Made by a program: the position numbers and the translations under genes | Part shown: one piece after another, positions 1-7,264 of the stretch | How positions within the stretch are numbered: the first letter of the stretch is position 1 | Layout of the letters: the number at the start of each line of letters is the position of its first letter | The notes under the pieces: model-generated | Database searches by the model: none | The model's input: the letters and a program-made list of their open reading frames with translations, nothing else | Told to the model about the DNA's origin: nothing | Source of the DNA: Spirochaetaceae bacterium | GTDB taxonomy: Bacteria > Spirochaetota > Spirochaetia > Treponematales > Breznakiellaceae | Direction: 5' to 3' | Length of the DNA stretch: 16,445 nucleotides | NCBI GenBank assembly: GCA_031257075.1 | Contig: JAIRPM010000198.1 | Span: 1-16,445, forward strand

Positions 1-136
1 CAGACGGCGCGGGACTGCCTGCGGCAACAAACGCCGCATTCACCGCCGGGACATAGCCGAAAACGGCCGCCGCCGGATAAGCACAGGCCGGAACAGGCCG
101 CGCTCCCGCAAAAAAAGCATCCACTGCATAGCGCAT
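1..136 (-). CDS. 5' fragment of an unidentified gene, cut by the window edge
   Basis: An open frame reads leftwards from an ATG at 136-134 and stays open to the window edge, giving 45 residues rich in Ala, Pro and Val (starting MRYAVDAFFAGARP). I do not recognise the family. The fragment has no obvious charged signal-peptide n-region and no catalytic motif. The start is supported by a near-consensus promoter (TTGACT, 17-bp spacer, TATATT) whose -10 box ends exactly six bases before the ATG, so the transcript would begin at or next to the start codon. There is no normally spaced Shine-Dalgarno; a G5 run lies only one base from the ATG. It is divergent from the tRNA-Gly/tig transcription unit. 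The evidence is promoter plus open frame only. Confidence 0.5.
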   Translation of the reverse strand, partial: MRYAVDAFFAGARPVPACAYPAAAVFGYVPAVNAAFVAAGSPAPS

Positions 137-142
137 ACCCCC

Positions 143-171
143 AATATATCACATGGAAAAAGAATAGTCAA
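143..171 (-). promoter_or_regulatory. Sigma70-type promoter of the leftward gene, leaderless geometry
   Basis: On the minus strand, TTGACT (171-166) is followed by a 17-bp spacer and TATATT (148-143). Six bases (GGGGGT) then separate the -10 box from the ATG at 136, so a standard +1 falls on the A of the start codon. The same arrangement precedes the leucine-rich-repeat lipoprotein gene at 10510. Confidence 0.7.
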
Positions 172-266
172 GAAAAATGAAGCGAGTGCTGCCAGAGGCG
201 AGCGGCCATCAGAAATCAGAACCAGCGGCCAGAAACCGGCTTTTTACCGGCACCAAAAAGGGTTAC

Positions 267-296
267 TTGACATTTTTTTTGCTCTTGCTATACGAT
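267..296 (+). promoter_or_regulatory. Promoter of the tRNA-Gly / tig operon
   Basis: A perfect TTGACA (267-272) is followed by a T-rich spacer and an overlapping -10 region TATACGAT (289-296), read as TATACG with a 16-bp spacer or TACGAT with 18 bp. Transcription would start near 300-303, about 40 bases before the tRNA-Gly 5' end. No other promoter is evident before viaA, so this may serve the whole block. Short direct repeats lie just upstream: AGCGGCCA at 201 and 224, and ACCGGC at 235 and 246. Confidence 0.7.
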
Positions 297-343
297 TGAA
301 CCGTAACAATTTGAAAGATGCGTCCAACGCAGGCTTTTCAAAT

Positions 344-415
344 GCGGGAATAGCTCAGTGGTAGAGCGCCACCTTGCCAAGGTGGATGTCGCGGGTCCGA
401 CTCCCGTTTCCCGCT
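344..415 (+). tRNA. tRNA-Gly (anticodon GCC)
   Basis: The cloverleaf folds fully. The acceptor arm is GCGGGAA (344-350) paired with TTCCCGC (408-414), with discriminator T at 415. The D arm is GCTC/GAGC, the anticodon stem CCACC/GGTGG encloses loop TTGCCAA with anticodon GCC, and the T stem is GCGGG/CCCGT. The CCA end is not encoded. One oddity: the T loop reads TCCGACT, so position 55, nearly always T (pseudouridine), is C, while T54, C56 and A58 are normal. The D loop keeps the conserved GG. tig begins 90 bases downstream without a visible terminator, so the two are probably cotranscribed. Confidence 0.95.
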
Positions 416-504
416 TAACCTAATCCAAAAATGGAAAAGGCTGAGGGAACATACAGGAAACGCATAGTAAATTTGCAACCCTCCCTGTGTCTAAAGAGGC
501 AAAA

Positions 505-1860
505 GTGGCAGTTACCAAAGAAATAACACGGCTGGAAAAATCCGCGGCTAAATTGAGTTTTACCGTACCCAAGGACGATGTTCGTATGTTTTACGACCAA
601 TCCTTGAACGAGATTATCCGTGAAATCCAAATAAAAGGCTTTCGCAAGGGCAAAGTGCCCAAAAATGTGGTTGAACAAAAGTTCAAGGGTGTCTTGCAGG
701 AACAGATACTCAACGAACTTATCAGTAAAACAGTACTTGATGCCATAAATGCGGATGATTTTCCCAAAGATGACAAGCCTCTCCCCTATTCCGACCCGCA
801 GGTCGTACAGGGAGATGATGGCGGCCCTAAACTTTCTCTTGATACGGATTTCAGTTTTGCTGTTACCTACGATGTTTATCCCAAACTGGAAAATCTCAAA
901 TGCGAAGGTTTTGAAGCAACCGTTGATGATGCCGAAGTTACCCAAGCGGACATAGACCGTGAATTGGAGGCCATTCGTGAGCGTAACGCCATTGTTCTGG
1001 AACGCGAAGAAAACGCACCGGCGCGGAAGGGCGATGTGGTAACGCTCGATTATTGCGAACTGGATACGAATGGCAAAGAAATTCCCGCAAAGAAACGCGA
1101 AGATTTTACCTTTACGGTCGGCGATGGCCTTAATTACTATAAATTTGACGAGGAAATTACCGGCATTAAACAAGGTGAAACAAAAATTATTACCAAAACA
1201 ATGCCTGCGGACTTCCATGACGAAGAACTGGCCGGAAAAACGGTGAACATCAGCATAAAGATAAAGTCAGTAAAAGAAAAAAAACTTCCCGCGCTTGATG
1301 ATGAATTTGCGCAAGATGTGGATGAAAAATTCAATACGCTTGCTGACCTCGTCAACAGCGTAAAAAAACGGCTTGAGGACACGCTGGAAGATGCGCGAAA
1401 ACGGAAACGCCGGCAAGCCCTTTTTGACAAAATTCTTGAAGCAAATCCGCTGGAAATTCCCGCTTCGATGGTACAGGCAGAGATGTATGCGCGGCTGAGC
1501 ACTGTTTTTGGCGCGTCTAAACGTTTCCCTGAATTTGCTACGCAATTTTTGAACAACGACCCTACCCTTGAAAACGCCCGGCCTGAAATTGAGCGGAATA
1601 TCAAAATTTACTGCATTCAGCGGCATTTGGCAGAGGAATTCAAATTTGAAGTTAGTGACGCGGATATCGAAAAAGAAATTGATACTATCGCGGGCCGTGC
1701 GGGTATGGAACGGGAAGAAATCGTACAATTTTATAGAGAACCGGCAAAACGCGAAGAACTTGTCGAATCGCTTAAACTTGCCAAGGTAAATGACTTCCTT
1801 TTGGAAAAAAACACTATCAAACCCGGCGCAAAAGTATCTTACCTTGATATTGCCGGATAA
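505..1860 (+). CDS. tig: Trigger factor, ribosome-associated chaperone / peptidyl-prolyl isomerase
   Basis: Trigger factor binds ribosomal protein L23 at the exit tunnel and shields nascent chains. From the chosen start the product is 451 residues, typical for the family. The N-terminal ribosome-binding signature GFRKGKVP lies at residues 45-52, matching the E. coli pattern GFRxGKxP almost in register. The FKBP-like PPIase domain follows at about 175-255 (starting KGDVVTLDY, with VGDG and GETK segments), then the helical chaperone domain to the C-terminus with the typical PALDDEFA stretch. I chose GTG at 505 because AAGAGG (494-499) sits five bases upstream; the in-frame GTG at 487 has no Shine-Dalgarno and would add six residues. 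It is the first protein gene of the clpPX-ravA-viaA block, a common tig-clpP-clpX order. Identification is certain; the exact start is likely. Confidence 0.96.
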   Translation: MAVTKEITRLEKSAAKLSFTVPKDDVRMFYDQSLNEIIREIQIKGFRKGKVPKNVVEQKFKGVLQEQILNELISKTVLDAINADDFPKDDKPLPYSDPQVVQGDDGGPKLSLDTDFSFAVTYDVYPKLENLKCEGFEATVDDAEVTQADIDRELEAIRERNAIVLEREENAPARKGDVVTLDYCELDTNGKEIPAKKREDFTFTVGDGLNYYKFDEEITGIKQGETKIITKTMPADFHDEELAGKTVNISIKIKSVKEKKLPALDDEFAQDVDEKFNTLADLVNSVKKRLEDTLEDARKRKRRQALFDKILEANPLEIPASMVQAEMYARLSTVFGASKRFPEFATQFLNNDPTLENARPEIERNIKIYCIQRHLAEEFKFEVSDADIEKEIDTIAGRAGMEREEIVQFYREPAKREELVESLKLAKVNDFLLEKNTIKPGAKVSYLDIAG

Positions 1861-1883
1861 AATGATTAACTTATAGGATAGAA

Positions 1884-2498
1884 ATGAGTACAATTATACC
1901 ACAGGTAATTGAGCAATCCGGTGCCAGCGAACGGTTTTATGATATTTATTCGCGCCTTCTAAAAGACCGTATCGTTTTTTTGGATGGTGAAATCAATGAC
2001 CTTGTTGCCGACCTTGTTGTTGCGCAGTTGCTTTTTTTAGACGGCCAGGATTCCGAAAAAGATATTAACCTCTATATCAATTCACCGGGTGGTTCGGTAA
2101 CAGCCGGCCTTGCGATATACGACACAATGCAGTACCTCAGAAGCGATGTACATACGATTTGCGTAGGGCAGGCGGCAAGCATGGCGGCGCTCATTTTGGC
2201 GGCGGGAGCAGCCGGCAAACGCACTGCCCTGCCTTCTTCCCGTGTGCTGATTCATCAGCCCTGGGGCGGGACACAGGGGCAGGCAATGGATATCGGTATT
2301 CAGGCCCGGGAAATTTTGCGCCTGAAAAAAATGATGATAGATTGCTTTGCCCAACATACCGGTAAAACACATGAACAAGTCGCGCTCGATATGGAACGTG
2401 ATTTTTTTATGAGCGCTTCCGAGGCTGTTGCCTATGGCATAGTTGATAAAATTTTAATAAGAGAAAAGGAAAAAGAAAAAGATGGCAAGACTTCGTAG
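1884..2498 (+). CDS. clpP: ATP-dependent Clp protease, proteolytic subunit
   Basis: ClpP is the tetradecameric serine protease chamber that degrades substrates unfolded and fed in by ClpX. The 204-residue product has the full catalytic triad: Ser99 in GQAASMAA, His124 in LIHQP and Asp173 in ERDFFM. The oxyanion-hole and strand motif NSPGGSV is at 66-72. The N-terminus is short, so any propeptide would be brief. An AGGA at 1875-1878 precedes the ATG with suitable spacing. The gene starts 23 bases after tig, and its last 17 bases overlap the start of clpX, which implies translational coupling and matched synthesis of protease and unfoldase. The C-terminal tail is Lys/Glu rich; the same A/G-rich DNA doubles as the clpX ribosome-binding region. 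Confidence 0.98.
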   Translation: MSTIIPQVIEQSGASERFYDIYSRLLKDRIVFLDGEINDLVADLVVAQLLFLDGQDSEKDINLYINSPGGSVTAGLAIYDTMQYLRSDVHTICVGQAASMAALILAAGAAGKRTALPSSRVLIHQPWGGTQGQAMDIGIQAREILRLKKMMIDCFAQHTGKTHEQVALDMERDFFMSASEAVAYGIVDKILIREKEKEKDGKTS

Positions 2499-3744
2499 CG
2501 GCAAAGAAGCCGACCGTATTTGTTCATTCTGCGGCAAAAGCCAGGATATGACCCGGCGACTTATTGCAGGACCCGGTGATTTATACATTTGTGATGAATG
2601 TATTGAGGTATGCTCCAAAATCCTAGCCGAAGGCGATATGGATTTGAGCCTTGCCTTTTCCAATGATGTTCCCAACCCTGCGGAAATCAAAGCTTATCTC
2701 GACCAGTACATAATTGGGCAGGATTATGCTAAAAGAGCGCTTTCTGTGGCTGTATACAATCATTACAAACGCATTTCCGCGCCATCTAGTACAAGTAACG
2801 ATGTGGAAATTGAAAAGTCCAATGTGTTGTTGATAGGGCCAACAGGAACCGGCAAAACTCTTTTGGCAAAGACACTCGCAAAAAAATTGAAAGTGCCGTT
2901 TGCTATTGTTGACGCAACTACGCTTACCGAAGCAGGTTATGTCGGCGAGGACGTTGAAAATATACTTCTTAAACTCATCCAAAATGCCGGCGGCAATATT
3001 GCCAATGCCGAGCGGGGTATCGTTTACATTGACGAAATTGACAAAATCGGACGCAAAGGCGAAAATGTTTCGATAACTCGTGATGTTTCAGGCGAAGGTG
3101 TCCAGCAGGCACTCCTCAAAATCATTGAAGGGACAGTCGCTTCCGTGCCGCCGCAGGGCGGGCGCAAGCACCCCAATCAGGAATTGATTCGCATTGATAC
3201 GACAAATATTCTTTTCATCTGCGGCGGTGCCTTCGTTGGCCTTGATAAATTTATCGAACGGCGTGTGGTACAGCGCCCGCTTGGTTTTGAAAGCGATACC
3301 GGCGGTGCCCATGCTTTGAACACCAAAGAATTGTTTGACCGCCTTCATCCCGATGACCTTATCCGTTATGGGATGATTCCTGAATTTATTGGGCGGCTTC
3401 CTATTTCTGTTTGTCTGGAAGAACTGAAACTAGAAGACCTTAAACGTATTATTACAGAACCGCGCAATGCCATTGTTAAACAGTACAAGGCATCTCTAGC
3501 ATTCGATGATGTTGAACTTGAATTCACCGGCGATGCCATAGACGCGATAGCGGCCACGGCGGTAAAGCAAAAAACCGGCGCGCGCGGCTTACGCGCCATT
3601 ATGGAGCGGATGATGATAGATATCATGTTCGAATTGCCGTCGATGCCCGGTCAAAAGCGTGTTGTTATTACCCGCGATGCCGTTGAAAAAATGGAATCTC
3701 CAGAAGTTTATACGGACGACCTTTTGCAGCGCAAGTCGGCATAG
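2482..3744 (+). CDS. clpX: ClpX, AAA+ unfoldase subunit of ClpXP
   Basis: ClpX is the hexameric ATPase that recognises, unfolds and translocates substrates into ClpP. All landmarks are visible in 420 residues: a zinc-binding domain with Cys14, Cys17, Cys37 and Cys40; Walker A GPTGTGKT at 119-126; the GYVGED pore-1 loop; Walker B IVYIDEID; the RKHP pore-2 region; an LGF tripeptide in QRPLGFESD, matching the ClpP-docking [LIV]G[FL] loop; and sensor-2 GARGLR. Length and domain order are normal for the family. The ATG lies inside the end of clpP, with a purine-rich GGAAAAAG stretch upstream. The next gene, ravA, begins within ten bases of its stop, so clpX sits mid-operon. Confidence 0.98.
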   Translation: MARLRSGKEADRICSFCGKSQDMTRRLIAGPGDLYICDECIEVCSKILAEGDMDLSLAFSNDVPNPAEIKAYLDQYIIGQDYAKRALSVAVYNHYKRISAPSSTSNDVEIEKSNVLLIGPTGTGKTLLAKTLAKKLKVPFAIVDATTLTEAGYVGEDVENILLKLIQNAGGNIANAERGIVYIDEIDKIGRKGENVSITRDVSGEGVQQALLKIIEGTVASVPPQGGRKHPNQELIRIDTTNILFICGGAFVGLDKFIERRVVQRPLGFESDTGGAHALNTKELFDRLHPDDLIRYGMIPEFIGRLPISVCLEELKLEDLKRIITEPRNAIVKQYKASLAFDDVELEFTGDAIDAIAATAVKQKTGARGLRAIMERMMIDIMFELPSMPGQKRVVITRDAVEKMESPEVYTDDLLQRKSA

Positions 3745-3753
3745 GATTTTCCA

Positions 3754-5421
3754 TTGGGCGCAAATATGAGTTCGCCTAAAGAAAAACTGGCGCTTATTCT
3801 GAAAAGACTGAGCGCCGGGCTTTACGAAAAAGATGAGGCGCTCCGTTTGAGCCTTTTGGCAGGGCTTGCGGGAGAGAACGTTTTTTTGCTGGGGCCGCCC
3901 GGAACCGCAAAAAGCCTCATCTGCCGCCGTCTAAAATATGCTTTTGAAAACGCCTCCTCTTTTGAATATTTGCTGAATCAATTTAGTACGCCTGATGAAA
4001 TTTTTGGGCCGCTTTCAATACAAAAATTAAAAGACGAAGGCAAATATGAACGCTTGACCGAAGGTTTTTTGCCATGTGCTGATATTGTTTTTTTGGACGA
4101 AATCTGGAAAGCGGGCAGCGCCATTTCCAACAGCCTTTTGACAGCTATCAATGAAAAAATATTCAAAAATGGTACAACACATCAAAAACTGCCGCTCACA
4201 TTACTAGTCTCCGCATCCAACGAAGCGCCGGATAAAGATGCCGGCCTTGACGCGCTCTGGGACCGTTTTCTTATCCGTATACCGGTAGCGAATATACAGA
4301 ATAATGATATATTCAAAAAAATGATTGATGCCCCGCGTGATGATTCAAAAGAAATAAATCTGCCGGAAAAAATTACAAAAACAGAAATTCAATACTGGCA
4401 AAAATGCGCTAACTCAATAAGGCTTAATAACTATATATTTAATTTTTTAATACGCTTAAAAGAAAATATCTCAAAACGAAACAACGAAACAGCCGGTACA
4501 AAAAAACCGCTTTATATAAGCGACAGGCGCTGGCGGAAAATTACACGGCTGATAAAAACAGCCGCGTTTTTGAACGGCAAAAAAGAACCCAGCCTTGCGG
4601 AATGTTTTTTGGCGGAACGCTGCCTGTGGGGAAACAGCGAAGAAATTGCCGAAACAGAGGCGCTTGTGCGTCAAACTATGCTGGAAGACGGGCTGATAGC
4701 CAGAAATGATTTGCAAAACATACGGCGCGAATTGTATGCGCTCAAACAGGAAACAGCCGCCGCGCTGTCGCGCATATCTGATGAACGCAAAACAGTTTTG
4801 CGTACGATAAACAATTGCTGCTTTTTTTATGATGCCTCGAATGGAGAGCGCTGTTTTATACACACTAGTGATTACAATGGGCTTTCTTTGCGGGAGAAAA
4901 ACATTACACTCTATAAGCAGATGCCGGGAAAAACCGGCTACTTAAACCGGGCGCGGCACCAACTCTACAAGAATGGTTTTTCCGCTTTTACCCATAATGA
5001 AGACGATATAGAATTTTTTTTGGTGCCTAAATGTACTGTAACGGCAAAAAAAGCAAATGCTGACGCGCCTTTTTTTTCGTTAATAGTGGACGGCATTGCA
5101 GTACTGCTTGAAACATATATTGAAGGCGCTCAATACCGGATAACCCGCAGGCCAACCGGGCAGGAACTGGCTCAATGGGACGCAAAAACAAAAGCACAGG
5201 AAGAATTTGTACAATTACTGGAAACAGATGTGCGCTCTTATATAAAAAATTTTGCAAATGCTGAGCATGATAATTTGTGGATAGCGCGGGAAAAAAGCGG
5301 CATAATTACAACGCATATTACAAATGCAAAAAATGAAATTGGAAAAATCAAACTTGAAATTCTTGAAATGTGCGCCTATTACCGCGCTGTTACGGATGAA
5401 AAAGTGCCTATTTACCAATGA
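3754..5421 (+). CDS. ravA: RavA, MoxR-family AAA+ ATPase
   Basis: The 555-residue product follows E. coli RavA nearly line for line in its AAA+ core: GLYEKDEALRLSLLAGL, Walker A GPPGTAKS (47-54), the FEYLLNQFSTPDEIFGPLS segment, Walker B IVFLDEIWKAG, sensor-1 SASNE, and the later YISDRRWRK stretch of the all-helical lid. The C-terminal half, corresponding to the LARA region and its flanks, is much less conserved, and the protein is longer than the roughly 500-residue enterobacterial form. In E. coli RavA works with ViaA and has been tied to respiratory Fe-S enzymes, aminoglycoside sensitivity and LdcI; no LdcI gene is in this window. I chose TTG at 3754 because AGGA (3743-3746, overlapping the clpX stop) lies seven bases upstream; ATG at 3766 is an alternative. 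It overlaps viaA by four bases. Confidence 0.93.
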   Translation: MGANMSSPKEKLALILKRLSAGLYEKDEALRLSLLAGLAGENVFLLGPPGTAKSLICRRLKYAFENASSFEYLLNQFSTPDEIFGPLSIQKLKDEGKYERLTEGFLPCADIVFLDEIWKAGSAISNSLLTAINEKIFKNGTTHQKLPLTLLVSASNEAPDKDAGLDALWDRFLIRIPVANIQNNDIFKKMIDAPRDDSKEINLPEKITKTEIQYWQKCANSIRLNNYIFNFLIRLKENISKRNNETAGTKKPLYISDRRWRKITRLIKTAAFLNGKKEPSLAECFLAERCLWGNSEEIAETEALVRQTMLEDGLIARNDLQNIRRELYALKQETAAALSRISDERKTVLRTINNCCFFYDASNGERCFIHTSDYNGLSLREKNITLYKQMPGKTGYLNRARHQLYKNGFSAFTHNEDDIEFFLVPKCTVTAKKANADAPFFSLIVDGIAVLLETYIEGAQYRITRRPTGQELAQWDAKTKAQEEFVQLLETDVRSYIKNFANAEHDNLWIAREKSGIITTHITNAKNEIGKIKLEILEMCAYYRAVTDEKVPIYQ

Positions 5422-6956
5422 ACGCACAGCAGTATTTTTATCAGTTTATCAATTTTTCACCTATAGCATGCAGGAATGTCCGTGAAACGCTTGTACATTA
5501 CCTTGACGCAGCGCTTGCCGGAAAACACAGGCCGTCTTTTGAACATGACGGCGGCGGTGTTTTTTTTGAACAATGGCAAGATGCGCTGGATGCCATCCTT
5601 TTTTCCAGAAATACCGGCACAGGAAACGCCGCCGCGCCGCTTGTGGAAATGCCGCTTCATGGCCTTGAAATGCTTGTTTTGGAGGAAATTATCGCATTTG
5701 TTGAAAAAACCGGCGCGGAATTAGATGCCGTCCAAACGCCGTTTGCGGAAGAATCCGCGCTGCTGGAAGAGTGCGCTGTATTTGCTAACCATGATTTGTA
5801 CACATATTGGCCGGAAATAAAAACATATATAGAAAGCGAATATGCGCGGTATGAAATTGATGCGGATTTTTATGAAAAACAATTGTGGAAAAATTCTTCA
5901 AGTTCAATTCATAGGGTAAAGGCAAAAAAAAATAAATTTAAAACAGCGGCGCAGTTGTTTTTTGAACGCTGGCGGAATCTTATATATAAAAAAACAATAT
6001 ATTGGAAAAAAGAAAAAACAAAAGAAAAAGCCGCTGATTTTGCTGTTTTGCTTAAACAAAAAATCATTGATTACCAAGAATCGGCGCATATTTTTGGCTT
6101 ATCTGACAGTGATACGCAAAAAATTTTTAACGCCTCAAAAGGGCATCTGCATAAAACCGCCATTGACGTACTGCGGCAGGCAGACGCTTTTTACAAAAAC
6201 GATTTTGCGCTGCAAGAATTGGCGGAAACGCTTGGCCGCGGCGAAAAATTGTCCGCTATGGGAAAACCGCCTGCACCGTGCCGAAAAATGCTGGGAACCG
6301 AACTGTGCGGATTGGAATACGGCGGCCGGATTGACCGTATGACCGGCAGTGAATCTGTTTTTATGATTGATGCCGATATGGAAAATCTTTTTTATCAAAA
6401 GTTTGCGGAAAAAGAATTGCTCTGTTATGAAGTCAAAACGATGTACAAGGATGCGGTGCCGGGCAGTGCGCAATCTTCCGGCCGCGGCCCTTTTGTTTTA
6501 TGTATTGACACAAGCGGTTCAATGAAAGGAACGCCGGAAATCGCGGCAAAATCGCTGGTGTATGCCCTTTTATCAAAGGCGCTCAAAAACAACCGTAAAT
6601 GTTATTTAATTATGTTTGCTATGGATATTGACGGAATTGAATTAACAGATTTTGAACATAATTTTGAAGCGCTTTGTGCTTTTTTGCAAAACAGTTTTTA
6701 TGGCGGTACCGATTTGTATACGGCTATACACAAAGCGCTGCATCTTTTGGAAACCGAATCCTACAAAAAAGCGGATGTTGCGGTTGTGTCGGATTTTATT
6801 ATGCCTTGTTTAGATGAAACGACCATTGCAAAAATACGCCGCCAAAAAGAAACAGGCACACGGTTTTTCAGCGTGTTGATAGGCAATTCAGCGCAGTCCG
6901 GCGCAAACCCTGCTGTAACCGGCCTTTTTGACAAAGAACTAAGGTACCGTTGTTAG
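5418..6956 (+). CDS. viaA: ViaA, von Willebrand factor A protein partnered with RavA
   Basis: ViaA is the VWA-domain partner that stimulates RavA. The 512-residue protein has a poorly conserved N-terminal half, then the ViaA-type central helices (a FFERWRNLIYKK region, and QELAETLGRGEKLSAM resembling E. coli RLAEQLGRSREAKS), and a C-terminal VWA domain. The metal-ion-dependent adhesion site is intact: DTSGS within RGPFVLCIDTSGSMKG, the GGTDL threonine and VVSDF. The start overlaps the ravA stop as ATGA, so the two are translationally coupled. The C-terminus ends FDKELRYRC, whereas E. coli ViaA continues past the equivalent FDHIWRFDTGM by about ten more residues. The stop TAG here is the last part of a TTAG that borders a palindromic insertion-like repeat, so the end of the gene may have been rewritten by that insertion. 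Confidence 0.92.
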   Translation: MNAQQYFYQFINFSPIACRNVRETLVHYLDAALAGKHRPSFEHDGGGVFFEQWQDALDAILFSRNTGTGNAAAPLVEMPLHGLEMLVLEEIIAFVEKTGAELDAVQTPFAEESALLEECAVFANHDLYTYWPEIKTYIESEYARYEIDADFYEKQLWKNSSSSIHRVKAKKNKFKTAAQLFFERWRNLIYKKTIYWKKEKTKEKAADFAVLLKQKIIDYQESAHIFGLSDSDTQKIFNASKGHLHKTAIDVLRQADAFYKNDFALQELAETLGRGEKLSAMGKPPAPCRKMLGTELCGLEYGGRIDRMTGSESVFMIDADMENLFYQKFAEKELLCYEVKTMYKDAVPGSAQSSGRGPFVLCIDTSGSMKGTPEIAAKSLVYALLSKALKNNRKCYLIMFAMDIDGIELTDFEHNFEALCAFLQNSFYGGTDLYTAIHKALHLLETESYKKADVAVVSDFIMPCLDETTIAKIRRQKETGTRFFSVLIGNSAQSGANPAVTGLFDKELRYRC

Positions 6957-6997
6957 GGCAACGCTGATTAATTTGACACTAATCAGCGTTGCCTTAG
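6953..6997. repeat. 37-bp perfect palindrome flanked by TTAG direct repeats (insertion scar or mini-MITE)
   Basis: Arms GGCAACGCTGATTA (6957-6970) and TAATCAGCGTTGCC (6980-6993) are perfect 14-bp inverted repeats around a 9-base centre. TTAG directly abuts both ends (6953-6956 and 6994-6997). The 5' GG and a 4-bp duplication fitting YTAR are what IS5-type elements make, so this looks like two terminal repeats left with almost nothing between them. It lies between viaA and the convergent tRNA-Arg. As RNA it would form a strong hairpin on either strand, but neither side has a T tract, so a terminator role is only possible. The family assignment is inferred. Confidence 0.75.
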
Positions 6998-7016
6998 GGA
7001 AGCGCCGTTTTCAGTT

Positions 7017-7090
7017 TGACCCCAGACGGAATCGAACCGCCAACCCGCAGCTTCGAAGGCTGCCGCTCTATCCAATTGAGCTATGGGGCC
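7017..7090 (-). tRNA. tRNA-Arg (anticodon TCG)
   Basis: Read on the minus strand, the acceptor GGCCCCA pairs with TGGGGTC (one G-U), with discriminator A at 7017. The D arm is GCTC/GAGC, the anticodon stem GCAGC/GCTGC encloses loop CTTCGAA with anticodon TCG, and the T arm is GGCGG/CCGTC with the normal loop TTCGATT. The CCA end is not encoded. It should read CGA codons. It is convergent with viaA, and the palindrome starts 20 bases past its 3' end. A TTGACA occurs upstream (7184-7179, minus) but has no good -10 partner, so its promoter is unresolved. Confidence 0.96.
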
Positions 7091-7214
7091 TTGCCCGCAA
7101 TGTTTCGGCCGCCTGGAACGTTGGCAACCGCCTCCGCCTTTACACCGGGATTTCAGTGTTGCGCTAATTGCTTGATTGTGTCAATAGTCACGAGCGCACA
7201 TTGCCATTTACAAC

Positions 7215-7243
7215 TTGCCCTAAACAAAAGATAGTATTATATT
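7215..7243 (+). promoter_or_regulatory. Candidate promoter of the BIG2 lipoprotein gene, within an inverted repeat
   Basis: TTGCCC (7215-7220) is followed by 17 bases and TATATT (7238-7243), which would give a start near 7250 and a leader of only about 15 bases. Other -10 readings exist in this A/T-rich stretch (TATTAT at 7235, TATAAA at 7245). The -35 lies in TTGCCCTAA (7215-7223), whose inverse TTAGGGCAA (7257-7265) ends on the first base of the start codon. Confidence 0.45.
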
Positions 7244-7264
7244 ATATAAAGGACGGTTAGGGCA

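Noticed and set aside
184..190. GAGTGCT, half of a CIRCE/HrcA heat-shock operator, upstream of the tig operon
   Set aside because: The matching TTAGCACTC half is absent at the required spacing, so it is a chance heptamer.
177..299. Forty-codon plus-strand ORF starting MKRVLPEASG
   Set aside because: It runs through the tRNA-Gly promoter, has no ribosome-binding site and low-complexity content.
431..526. Short ORF between tRNA-Gly and tig as a regulatory leader peptide
   Set aside because: It has no ribosome-binding site and overlaps the tig start without any attenuator-like structure.
6957..6993. The palindrome as a conventional intrinsic terminator for viaA
   Set aside because: There is no T tract on either strand after the stem, and the flanking TTAG repeats fit an insertion better.
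6973..7234. Two plus-strand ORFs of 64 and 72 codons after viaA
   Set aside because: They read through the antisense of tRNA-Arg and half of the palindrome.
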